22,633 bases of DNA from Candidatus Pelagibacter sp. (GTDB lineage Bacteria > Pseudomonadota > Alphaproteobacteria > Pelagibacterales > Pelagibacteraceae): positions 1 to 22,633 of the forward strand of contig JAOHFJ010000013.1 of the NCBI GenBank assembly GCA_028097945.1. Direction: 5' to 3'. Both the position numbers and the translations under genes were made by a program. Below the pieces are notes generated by a model. That model searched no databases. It worked only from the letters and a program-made list of their open reading frames with translations, and was not told where the DNA came from. This document shows positions 7,805 through 15,234 of the stretch, in pieces (position 1 is the stretch's first letter; each line of letters begins with the position of its first letter).

Positions 7805-9051
7805 GTTGAAATCGAAGTAGCAATTGGGATAATTATAAATCCAATTTTATTAAAGAAACTAACACTAATCAAAATGTTTAAAAAAACAATTAATACAGAA
7901 ATATAAAAAGGTGTTTTGGTGTTATCTCTTGCAAAAAAGAAATTAGATAAAATTTTTATTAATGCAAATGCTGGAACTCCATATCCAAAAAACTTTAATG
8001 CAACGGCTGTCATTTCCACATCTTTTTCTAAAAATGATCCATATCCAAATAACGCATTTACTATTTCATTTGATGCTAAAATTAATCCGAAAGCTGCAGG
8101 AATTGAAAAAAGAAGCGAAAGCTCAAAAGATTTATTTTGAATATTTGAAATTTTTTTTAAGTTTTTCATTTTAAAAGCTTTAGAAAGAACTGGTAAAGAA
8201 ACTGTTCCGACAGCTATTCCTGCTATAGCAAGATTAATTTGATAAACTCTATCAGCATAATACAAATAAGATACAGCACCAGATTGAAAAGAAGCAATAA
8301 TTGTTCCAACTAAAATATTTATTTGCGTAACACCTGAAGACAAAATACTCGGTAATAGTTTTTTAAAAAAGAATTTTACTTTACTGTTTAGAATTAAACT
8401 AAAATTTAGAGTAGGCTTATAAAATCTCTTAGTTACATAAATTAAAAAAATTAATTGGATTGCACCTGCTATAGTAACACCATAAGAAAGCTGTTTTGCA
8501 TAATCTAACCCTAGTATGAAAGAGTGGGTTAAGCTAAAAATTAAGACTACATTTAAAATGATAGGTGCAGCAGCTGCAGCAGCAAATTTATTATTTGAGT
8601 TAAGTATTCCAGCAAAAAAGGATGAAAGACTTACAAATAACAAAAAAGGAAATGTAATTCTTGTAAGTTCAATAGCTAAATTAAATTTGATTTGATCTTC
8701 AGAAAAACCTGGTGCAATGATGTAAATTAAGTACGGAGTAAAAATTTCTACTATTGTGACTATAAACAATAAAATTAACAACAAGGAACTTAAAACGTCG
8801 TCTGCAAATTTTTTTCCTTTTTTTTTATCTTCAATTCTTGCAGATGTATAACTTGGTATGAATGCTGCGTTAAATGTTCCTTCAGCAAATAATCGTCGAA
8901 AAGTATTTGGTAATCTAAATGCAACAAAAAAAGCGTCAGCAAAAATTGATGTTCCTAAAAATATTGCTATTAAAATATCTCGCAGATAACCCAAAATTCT
9001 ACTAATTAATGTAAAAAAACTAAATATTGATGCTGAAGATAATAAGTTCAT
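7771..9051 (-). CDS. murJ: Lipid II flippase MurJ (MviN), frame interrupted before the last helices
   Basis: MurJ flips the peptidoglycan precursor lipid II across the inner membrane. The 426-residue frame begins MNLLSSASIFSFFTLISRILGYLRD, with the family arginines in SRILGYLRD, followed by ADAFFVAFRLPNTFRRLFAEGTFNAAFIP, a hallmark MurJ block. Many hydrophobic helices follow, up to ISTWVGI. Then the frame changes to VRKFCY and stops at 7773-7771, about 80 residues short of the family length (about 510). The missing part continues in the -1 frame down to 7550. No canonical X XXY YYZ slippery heptamer is visible at the junction, so programmed frameshifting is not supported. murJ is generally essential, so a sequencing or assembly indel is the simplest reading. 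Confidence 0.9.
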   Translation of the reverse strand: MNLLSSASIFSFFTLISRILGYLRDILIAIFLGTSIFADAFFVAFRLPNTFRRLFAEGTFNAAFIPSYTSARIEDKKKGKKFADDVLSSLLLILLFIVTIVEIFTPYLIYIIAPGFSEDQIKFNLAIELTRITFPFLLFVSLSSFFAGILNSNNKFAAAAAAPIILNVVLIFSLTHSFILGLDYAKQLSYGVTIAGAIQLIFLIYVTKRFYKPTLNFSLILNSKVKFFFKKLLPSILSSGVTQINILVGTIIASFQSGAVSYLYYADRVYQINLAIAGIAVGTVSLPVLSKAFKMKNLKKISNIQNKSFELSLLFSIPAAFGLILASNEIVNALFGYGSFLEKDVEMTAVALKFFGYGVPAFALIKILSNFFFARDNTKTPFYISVLIVFLNILISVSFFNKIGFIIIPIATSISTWVGIVRKFCY

Positions 9052-9119
9052 AAATTCTTAATTAGGCCATAAATTTTTAGTGAATTATCATTTTTTATAT
9101 TACATACTCATTTAACTAA
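9052..9119. promoter_or_regulatory. Divergent murJ/maeB promoter region (no clear boxes)
   Basis: The 68-nt gap between the divergent murJ and maeB starts must hold promoters for both transcripts. A TATATT at 9096-9101 could be a -10 element for maeB, but no convincing -35 is visible on either strand and the AT-richness makes such matches weak. This is the largest non-coding stretch in the window. Confidence 0.35.
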
Positions 9120-11402
9120 ATGCCAAAAAAAACAGAAATAGACCACTATTCAGATAAAGAAGCACTTGATTTTCATATAAAAGGTAAGTCAGGCAAAATT
9201 GAGATCGGTTCGTCAAAACCGCTAACAACAAAGAGGGATTTATCCCTAGCTTATTCACCTGGCGTTGCAGCACCTGTTAAAGAAATATCAAAAAATCCTG
9301 AGCTTGCGTATGATTACACCAGTAAAGGAAATTTAGTTGCAGTTATTAGTAATGGATCTGCAATATTGGGTTTAGGAAATCTTGGATCTTTAGCATCTAA
9401 ACCTGTAATGGAAGGAAAATCTGTTTTATTTAAGCGCTTTGCCGATATCGACTCTATAGATATTGAAATTGATAATAATGATGCCAACTCAATTATTGAG
9501 ACTATAAAAAATATAAGTGGAACATTTGGTGGAATAAATCTTGAAGATATTGCTGCTCCTGATTGTTTTATTATTGAGCAAAAATTAAAAGAAACATTAG
9601 ATATACCTGTCTTTCATGATGATCAACACGGAACTGCTATTATAACAACAGCGGCTTTGATTAATGCTTTAGACATTTCAAATAAAAAAATTTCTGATGT
9701 AAAAGTAGTAGTCAATGGAGCAGGGGCTTCGGCTCAAGCATGTGCAAATTTATTTAAAAGCTCAGGAGTTAAGAATGAAAATATAATAATGTGCGATAGT
9801 AAAGGTGTCATTTATAAAGGAAGAAAAAATATTGATCAGTTCAAATCTGCTTTTGCTATTGATACAAATTTTAGAACGCTTACCGAAGCAATGAAAAATG
9901 CTGACGTTTTTCTTGGTTTATCAGCTAAAGATGTTGTTAGCAAAGAGATGGTTAAATCTATGTCCAAAAACCCTATTATATTTGCATGCGCTAATCCTGA
10001 TCCTGAAATAAAACCAGAGTTAATTCAAGAAGTAAGAGATGATGCAATTATTGCTACAGGTCGTTCTGATTATCCTAATCAAGTGAATAATCTAATTGGT
10101 TTTCCATATATTTTTAGAGGAGCGCTTGATGTGAGAGCAAAAGCGATTAACGAAGAAATGAAAGTAGCGGCAGCAAATGCTATAGCTTTATTAGCCAGGG
10201 AAAATGTTCCAGACGAAGTAGTTGCAGCTTATGGCGGAGACCGTCCAAGATATGGAAAAAATTATATTATCCCTTCGACATTTGATCCAAGATTAATAAG
10301 TGTAATTCCAGCTGCTGTTGCAGAGGCGGCAATGAAAAGTGGGGCTGCTAGAAAAAAAATAGAGGACATTGAATTATATAAAGATCAATTGTCAAATCGA
10401 TTAGATCCATCAATGTCAATTATGCAAGGTATAAACGCAAAAGTAAGAAAAAATCCTAAAAGAGTAATATTTGCTGAAGGTGAGGATGAAAATATGCTTA
10501 AAGCAGCAATCGAATTTGGAAGAAATAGGTTGGGTATTCCAATATTAATTGGAGCTGAAAATAGAGTTAAAGAACAATTAAAAAAAATAGGATTGGATGA
10601 AAATTATAAAATTCAAATAGTTAATTCTACGGATAAAGAAAAGAGAGAGAAATATGTCAAACATCTATACAAAAAACTTCAAAGAGAAGGTCAATTAGAA
10701 AGAGATGTAGATCGTTTGGTAAGAAACGATAGAATTGCTTGGGGATCTTCAATGATTGCATGCAAAGATGCTGATGCAATGGTAACCGGAAATATAAGAC
10801 ATTATGCCGCCTCAATTGAAAAATTAAAAAGGGTTGTAGACGCTAGACCAGGGGAAAAAATTTTTGGTATGACAATGATTGTTTCAAAAGGAAAAACTAT
10901 TCTTGTAGCGGATACTAACGTAACCGAATTACCTTCAGCTGAGAGATTAATTAACATATCTAAATCATGTGTGCGGATTGCTCGTTTATTTGGTTTTGAG
11001 CCTAAAGTAGCTTTCTTATCACATTCTACTTTCGGAAAACCTTTGTCTAGAAATACTAGACATGTGAGAGACGCAATTGAAAAATTAAAAAAAGAAAAAG
11101 TTGATTTTGATTTTGATGGTGAAATGCAGCCTGATGTAGCTTTAAATCCAATCTACAAAGAAATTTACCCATTTTCAAAAATAGTTGGTAATGCTAATGT
11201 TTTAATAATGCCTGCTTTGCATAGTGCAGCAATTTCAACTAAACTAATGAAAGTTTTTGGTGGAGGTAAAAACATTGGACCTTTATTAATCGGATTAGGT
11301 CAACCTATAGAAGTCGCGCCTTTGCGAGCTAGTACTTCAGAAATTTTAAATCTTGCATCCATAGCCGCTTACTCGTCAGATGTTATCGATTATTCAAATT
11401 AA
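9120..11402 (+). CDS. maeB: NADP-dependent malic enzyme with C-terminal phosphotransacetylase-like domain (MaeB)
   Basis: A 760-residue MaeB-type enzyme that oxidatively decarboxylates malate to pyruvate, linking the TCA cycle to NADPH and pyruvate supply. The malic-enzyme half (about 1-430) shows LSLAYSPGVAAP (41-52), FHDDQHGTA (165-173) and the nucleotide-binding VVNGAGASAQA (198-207). The second half (about 440-755) is a phosphate acetyl/butyryl-transferase-like domain, starting KVRKNPKRVIFAEGEDENML. In characterised MaeB proteins this domain has a regulatory, acetyl-CoA-responsive role rather than transferase activity. Length and domain order are normal. It starts at an ATG after the 68-nt divergent gap with murJ, and its stop overlaps the convergent BON lipoprotein stop by 4 nt. 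Confidence 0.95.
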   Translation: MPKKTEIDHYSDKEALDFHIKGKSGKIEIGSSKPLTTKRDLSLAYSPGVAAPVKEISKNPELAYDYTSKGNLVAVISNGSAILGLGNLGSLASKPVMEGKSVLFKRFADIDSIDIEIDNNDANSIIETIKNISGTFGGINLEDIAAPDCFIIEQKLKETLDIPVFHDDQHGTAIITTAALINALDISNKKISDVKVVVNGAGASAQACANLFKSSGVKNENIIMCDSKGVIYKGRKNIDQFKSAFAIDTNFRTLTEAMKNADVFLGLSAKDVVSKEMVKSMSKNPIIFACANPDPEIKPELIQEVRDDAIIATGRSDYPNQVNNLIGFPYIFRGALDVRAKAINEEMKVAAANAIALLARENVPDEVVAAYGGDRPRYGKNYIIPSTFDPRLISVIPAAVAEAAMKSGAARKKIEDIELYKDQLSNRLDPSMSIMQGINAKVRKNPKRVIFAEGEDENMLKAAIEFGRNRLGIPILIGAENRVKEQLKKIGLDENYKIQIVNSTDKEKREKYVKHLYKKLQREGQLERDVDRLVRNDRIAWGSSMIACKDADAMVTGNIRHYAASIEKLKRVVDARPGEKIFGMTMIVSKGKTILVADTNVTELPSAERLINISKSCVRIARLFGFEPKVAFLSHSTFGKPLSRNTRHVRDAIEKLKKEKVDFDFDGEMQPDVALNPIYKEIYPFSKIVGNANVLIMPALHSAAISTKLMKVFGGGKNIGPLLIGLGQPIEVAPLRASTSEILNLASIAAYSSDVIDYSN

Positions 11403-11977
11403 AGTTTAGTTCTACTCAATTCGGAAGCTAGATAAATTGAGGGAATAATCTCTTTTACGTCATAAATTTTATTTGCTTCGTTAATTACTTCCTTCTTTTC
11501 CTCTGCGTCCATTGCGATGCCAAAAATATAAACATTTTTGTTAACTGTTTCTAAAGTGTAATTTCTAGCTTTTGTTTTTTTATTAAAGATTAGAGCTGTT
11601 CTTAATTGGCTAGTAATTAGTATATCTTTTGCCGTACTTTTAAAATTACTTTGACCTTTAATAGTTATAGCGTTTTTTACAGCTCGAACTCCATTGGTTT
11701 CCCAAGCCATTTTTGTTATCTTTATTTTTTCCTCTGGTTCATCAACTTTTCCTGATAAAAAAATTCTTCCATCAAGAACTTCAGACTGTATCGATAAAAA
11801 ATATTTCTTATCAGCTAGTGCTAATCTTGCAGACAGGTTTTTCTGCATAATAGTATCATCAATTTGCATTCCAATAGTTCTTGGGTCGAAAGTAATATTA
11901 ACTCCAGCTCCAAATTGAGAGGCAGATGTACAAGACATTAAAAAAAAAATTATAGTGAAACTAAGAATTTTTTTCAT
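11399..11977 (-). CDS. BON-domain lipoprotein (DolP/YraP-like)
   Basis: A 192-residue lipoprotein. The signal peptide MKKILSFTIIFFLMSC ends in a lipobox with the lipidated cysteine at 16. Two BON (OsmY/nodulation) domains follow, at roughly 37-113 and 115-185, including GRIFLSGKVDEPEEKI and the second repeat's NVYIFGIAMDAEEK. The family binds phospholipid and helps outer-membrane integrity. The gene lies directly after rsmI with a 17-nt overlap. The E. coli yraL/rsmI-lpoA-yraN-diaA-yraP cluster also brings rsmI and a BON lipoprotein together, which supports a DolP-like identity; here lpoA is on the opposite strand and yraN and diaA are missing. It ends 4 nt inside the convergent maeB. Confidence 0.88.
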   Translation of the reverse strand: MKKILSFTIIFFLMSCTSASQFGAGVNITFDPRTIGMQIDDTIMQKNLSARLALADKKYFLSIQSEVLDGRIFLSGKVDEPEEKIKITKMAWETNGVRAVKNAITIKGQSNFKSTAKDILITSQLRTALIFNKKTKARNYTLETVNKNVYIFGIAMDAEEKKEVINEANKIYDVKEIIPSIYLASELSRTKL

Positions 11978-12800
11978 TTTTAATTTTTAAACACAAATTG
12001 TAAATTTTTTTTTTGTTTATTTTTTCAGTTTCTAAAATTAAATTAACAGTATCTTTCAAACTATACTTTTTTAGATATTTTTTTATTTTATTCACAACTT
12101 TTTTTTCATCAAAGATTTTTACCAGCGTATTTTTTTCTGAGATAACTACTGTTAATTCTCCCTTAACAGGATTTTTTAATGTTTTCAAATTATCTATATC
12201 CTCTCTTATAAAAGACTCATGAATTTTAGAAATTTCTTTTGCTATTAATATTTTTCTTCCAGAAAAGAACTTCTTAAAATTATCAATGTAAAAATTTAAT
12301 TTCTTTGAGGGAATGAAAAACACTTGAGTGTATATATTTTGAGATAAGCTCATTAGAGTTTTTTCTAACTCATTTTGAGTTTTTGGTAAAAAACCGTAAA
12401 ACAAAAATTGATCTTTGAAACCTGAAACACTTAAGGACGCAGTAATTGAAGAAACTCCAGGAATAGGAGTTACTTGTATTCCATTTTTTACGCACTCGTT
12501 TACTAAGATTCTTCCTGGATCTGATAATAATGGTGTTCCAGCATCTGATACAAGAGACAAAATTTTGCCCTCTTTAGAATATTTTATAATACTAGTTAAT
12601 TGTTTTCGTTCATTAAATTTATGGTAAGAAATTAACTTTTTTTTTATTTTATAATGGCTTAATAATTTAATTGATCGTCTAGTATCTTCGCAAAGAATTA
12701 TGTCTGAATTTTTTAAAACCTCTATAGCCCTTAAAGTGATATCATCGAGGTTTCCAATAGGCGTAGAAACAATATATAAGTGGTTTGAAAGAAGTTTCAT
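11961..12800 (-). CDS. rsmI: 16S rRNA 2'-O-ribose C1402 methyltransferase RsmI
   Basis: A 279-residue tetrapyrrole-methylase-fold enzyme using SAM to methylate the ribose of C1402 in the decoding centre of 16S rRNA. The family blocks are intact: LYIVSTPIGNLDDITLRA at 8-25, CEDTRRS near 37-43, the SAM-binding SLVSDAGTPLLSDPG and the PGVSSITASLSVSG block. Length is typical. The ATG at 12800-12798 is separated by only one base from the ATG of the divergent LpoA-like gene, so its promoter must lie inside that coding sequence. The 3' end overlaps the BON lipoprotein gene by 17 nt. Confidence 0.95.
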   Translation of the reverse strand: MKLLSNHLYIVSTPIGNLDDITLRAIEVLKNSDIILCEDTRRSIKLLSHYKIKKKLISYHKFNERKQLTSIIKYSKEGKILSLVSDAGTPLLSDPGRILVNECVKNGIQVTPIPGVSSITASLSVSGFKDQFLFYGFLPKTQNELEKTLMSLSQNIYTQVFFIPSKKLNFYIDNFKKFFSGRKILIAKEISKIHESFIREDIDNLKTLKNPVKGELTVVISEKNTLVKIFDEKKVVNKIKKYLKKYSLKDTVNLILETEKINKKKIYNLCLKIKNEKNS

Positions 12801-12801
12801 A

Positions 12802-13956
12802 ATGAAAAGTAAAATTTTATTATCAATATTTTATATACTATTTTTTTTAAATTCTAATCTATCAAGTAACGAAAATAATAAAACACTCACAGTTGGATTG
12901 CTAGCACCTCTTTCTGGTCCTTACAGTGAAATCGGCACATCTCTTTTATATTCATTACAATTAGCTTTGGAAGAAATAAATGACGAGAACGTAGTAATTG
13001 TACCAAAAGACTCTGGCTTTAATGATAAGGAAAAAATTGATTTAGCTATTGATGAAATGAGATCAAAAGGGATTAAAATTATAATCGGTCCCATTACATT
13101 TGAAGAATTTGATCAAGTAAAAAAATATAATGATTTAGTATTTATTTCTCCGTCAAATATAAATCCAGAATTCTCTAATAATATTATTAGTATAGGAGTA
13201 AGTTTAGAGTCTCAACTAATTGCTTTAATGAAATTTATAAAAAAACAAAAAAAAACAAAAACAATAATTATGTACCCAAAAAATAATTATTTGAGTTTTA
13301 TCGAAAAAAAATTAAATAATCTCAATTTACAAAATATCAAAACGTTTACTTACAGTTCAAACCCTGAGGTTCTTACTGGGGAAATTGAAACCTTAACCAA
13401 TTACTCTCAAAGAAAAAGAAACTTGAAATTAAGAAAAAAAATGTTTGAAGATAAGGAAGATGATCAATCTATAAAAGAATTAGAGCGTTTGGAACAATTG
13501 TACACTTTAGGAAACGTTAACTTTGACTCGGTAATTATTATTGATTTTGGAAATAATTTAAAAAGTGTTTTAACCTCCTTAGTCTATACAGACGTAAAAC
13601 AAGAAAATGTTTTGTTTACCACAATCAATCAATGGTTTGATGAAAGTATATTTTATGAAAATACTATCAAAAATTTATATTATCCTTCTGTAAACTATAA
13701 AGAGTTTAAAAAATACAATAATAAATATTTTAAAAAATTTAAAATATATCCAAATGAAATTACAATACTGGCATACGATGCTTTAGGTCTTATTTATTAT
13801 GCTTGGAAAAAGAATGGTGAGATTAACTCAATAAATGACTTTTCATTTAAAAATGAAATTAAAGGCAAAATAGGAACATTTAGTTTCAAAAATGGAAAGG
13901 TAATACAAAGATTAGATATTTATAAAACTGATAGTAAAAGATTTATAAAATTCTAA
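12802..13956 (+). CDS. LpoA-like periplasmic binding-fold protein (penicillin-binding protein activator family)
   Basis: A 384-residue exported protein with a type-I periplasmic-binding fold (Peripla_BP_6 type). It starts with a signal sequence, MKSKILLSIFYILFFLNSN, followed by KTLTVGLLAPLSGPYSEIGTSLLYSLQLALEEIND, the typical first strand and helix of this fold. Location opposite rsmI fits LpoA/YraM, the outer-membrane activator of a class A penicillin-binding protein. Unlike E. coli LpoA there is no lipobox cysteine after the signal, no N-terminal TPR part, and the protein is shorter, as in alphaproteobacterial homologues. A branched-chain amino-acid binding protein is an alternative, but no ABC genes are nearby. 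The ATG at 12802 is preferred over an upstream in-frame start (12700) that would read deep into rsmI. Confidence 0.75.
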   Translation: MKSKILLSIFYILFFLNSNLSSNENNKTLTVGLLAPLSGPYSEIGTSLLYSLQLALEEINDENVVIVPKDSGFNDKEKIDLAIDEMRSKGIKIIIGPITFEEFDQVKKYNDLVFISPSNINPEFSNNIISIGVSLESQLIALMKFIKKQKKTKTIIMYPKNNYLSFIEKKLNNLNLQNIKTFTYSSNPEVLTGEIETLTNYSQRKRNLKLRKKMFEDKEDDQSIKELERLEQLYTLGNVNFDSVIIIDFGNNLKSVLTSLVYTDVKQENVLFTTINQWFDESIFYENTIKNLYYPSVNYKEFKKYNNKYFKKFKIYPNEITILAYDALGLIYYAWKKNGEINSINDFSFKNEIKGKIGTFSFKNGKVIQRLDIYKTDSKRFIKF

Positions 13957-14518
13957 TTTTTTTTTTAAGTTTCTTGAATGCGATAAATCTATGATCCATT
14001 CTAATCTTCTTTTTTTTTGACATTTGTCCAAATGTTATTTTTTCATTAAAAGGAATAAAGATTGGATCATATCCAAATCCATTTTTACCTATAATTTTAG
14101 TTGATATTTTACCCTTCAGCCTCCCTTCAACGTTAATTATCTTATCTTTATCCTTATATGAAAGACTACATACGAAAGTTGCTTTTCTAATTTTTTTTTT
14201 TTTTAATTTTTTCAAAATAAATTTCATAGCTTGAAAAAAACTACCATGTTTTTTGGCCAATCGTGCGGAGTGAATTCCTGGTTTGCCCTTCAATGCTTGA
14301 ATGCATAGTCCGGAGTCATCTGATATGACTGGATAATTCACATACTTGGAGAAGAAGTTTGCTTTAAGTTTTGAATTAGAAACGAATGTTTTGCCTGTTT
14401 CCTTTGGACTTTTAATTTTTAGAGAAACGGGAGATATTTTTTTATATTTTTTTGAGATTAAATGGGCAATTTCTTTAAATTTCCCTCTATTATGGGTCCC
14501 TATTAAAATTTTTTTCAT
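13943..14518 (-). CDS. rdgB: XTP/dITP pyrophosphatase (RdgB/HAM1 family)
   Basis: House-cleaning nucleotide pyrophosphatase that hydrolyses dITP, XTP and ITP to monophosphates, keeping deaminated purines out of DNA and RNA; 191 residues, normal length. Family motifs are the N-terminal ILIGTHNRGKFKEI, PVISDDSGLCIQALKGKPGIHSARLA with the catalytic/metal acidic pair in SDDSGL (66-71), GFGYDPIFIP, and the C-terminal MDHRFIAFKKLK. The end overlaps the convergent LpoA-like gene by 14 nt. It diverges from grpE across a 45-nt gap that must contain both promoters. Confidence 0.95.
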   Translation of the reverse strand: MKKILIGTHNRGKFKEIAHLISKKYKKISPVSLKIKSPKETGKTFVSNSKLKANFFSKYVNYPVISDDSGLCIQALKGKPGIHSARLAKKHGSFFQAMKFILKKLKKKKIRKATFVCSLSYKDKDKIINVEGRLKGKISTKIIGKNGFGYDPIFIPFNEKITFGQMSKKKKIRMDHRFIAFKKLKKKIRIL

Positions 14519-14531
14519 AAATAGCCTAGTA

Positions 14532-14553
14532 ATTTAATAAGTACTTACTATAT
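14532..14553. promoter_or_regulatory. Imperfect palindrome in the rdgB-grpE divergent gap
   Basis: Within the 45-nt divergent gap, TAATAAGTACTTACTA (14535-14550) is a near-perfect inverted repeat centred between 14542 and 14543, with one mismatched pair. Extending to 14532-14553 gives 9 of 11 paired positions. The downstream end also contains CTATAT, a possible -10 for grpE. It is a candidate operator or simply part of an AT-rich promoter; no CIRCE element is present. Confidence 0.35.
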
Positions 14554-14563
14554 AGCAAGTTAA

Positions 14564-15181
14564 ATGAGCGCAAATAATAAAGAAGAAAATATTAAAAAAA
14601 ATCATAATTCAGATGAAGAAAATGGTCTAACCGAAGCTAATTCATCGGATAAAAATCAGAATGAAGAAGTTAAGGAAAAAACTACTGAGGAAAAACTTAA
14701 AGATGCTGAAGATAAACTATTACGTTCTTTAGCCGAGATTGAAAATCAAAGAAGAAGATTTGAAAAAGAAATTAAAGATGCTTTTGAATTTGGTTCATAT
14801 AATTTTGCAAAAGAAAGTTTAGCTATTTTAGACAACCTTCAAAGAGCTAAAGAAGCTATTAAAAATGATGAAAAACTAAAAAGTAATGAAGATTTAGATA
14901 AATTTTTAGATAATATTAATATTATTGAAAAAGATTTAATTTCTATATTTGAAAAAAACAACATTAAAAAAATAGAGTCTCAAAATAAAAAATTTGATCC
15001 TAATTTTCATCAAGCAATGTCAGAAGTAGAAAATGATAAAGTAGATCCAGGCACTATCCTCCTCGAAATTCAGGCTGGATACTTACTTGGAGAGAGACTA
15101 TTAAGACCAGCCATGGTAAGTGTTTCAAAGAAAAAAAACTCCAAAGATCAGGAAAATAAAGATAAAAATGAGGAAAAATAG
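14564..15181 (+). CDS. grpE: GrpE, nucleotide exchange factor for DnaK
   Basis: A 205-residue GrpE that releases ADP from DnaK. The first ~45 residues are acidic and Asn/Glu-rich, followed by a long coiled-coil helix (KLKDAEDKLLRSLAEIENQRRRFEKE, about 46-72, carrying the family ENxRRR-type motif). The C-terminal beta domain contains FDPNFHQAMSEVE and AGYLLGERLLRPAMVSVSK. It is the first gene of grpE-dnaK-dnaJ. hrcA, which often precedes grpE, is not in this gap. It ends 53 nt before dnaK. Confidence 0.96.
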   Translation: MSANNKEENIKKNHNSDEENGLTEANSSDKNQNEEVKEKTTEEKLKDAEDKLLRSLAEIENQRRRFEKEIKDAFEFGSYNFAKESLAILDNLQRAKEAIKNDEKLKSNEDLDKFLDNINIIEKDLISIFEKNNIKKIESQNKKFDPNFHQAMSEVENDKVDPGTILLEIQAGYLLGERLLRPAMVSVSKKKNSKDQENKDKNEEK

Positions 15182-15182
15182 C

Positions 15183-15210
15183 CTTGTAGATAGAAAAATA
15201 GCACCCATAT
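15183..15210 (+). promoter_or_regulatory. Likely RpoH (sigma-32) heat-shock promoter before dnaK
   Basis: In the 53-nt grpE-dnaK gap, CTTG at 15183-15186 and CCCATAT at 15204-15210 are separated by 17 nt. This matches the alphaproteobacterial RpoH pattern (CTTG, 16-18 nt, then a CYTAT/CCCAT-type -10) and places transcription initiation about 15-20 nt before the dnaK ATG. It would let dnaK-dnaJ be induced independently of grpE. Assigned by pattern only. Confidence 0.6.
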
Positions 15211-15234
15211 CTAATAACGAATAGGAATTAAACA

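Noticed and set aside
7916..8174. Two overlapping plus-strand frames opposite murJ
   Set aside because: They are antisense to conserved transmembrane coding sequence and lack independent support.
9120..11402. maeB as a novel fusion of malic enzyme and phosphotransacetylase
   Set aside because: This two-domain arrangement is the known standard architecture of MaeB, so it is not a new fusion.
13954..13970. Possible intrinsic terminator (T-run) after the LpoA-like gene
   Set aside because: The poly-T tract lies in the convergent rdgB coding sequence and no GC-containing stem precedes it; T-runs are common throughout this AT-rich window.
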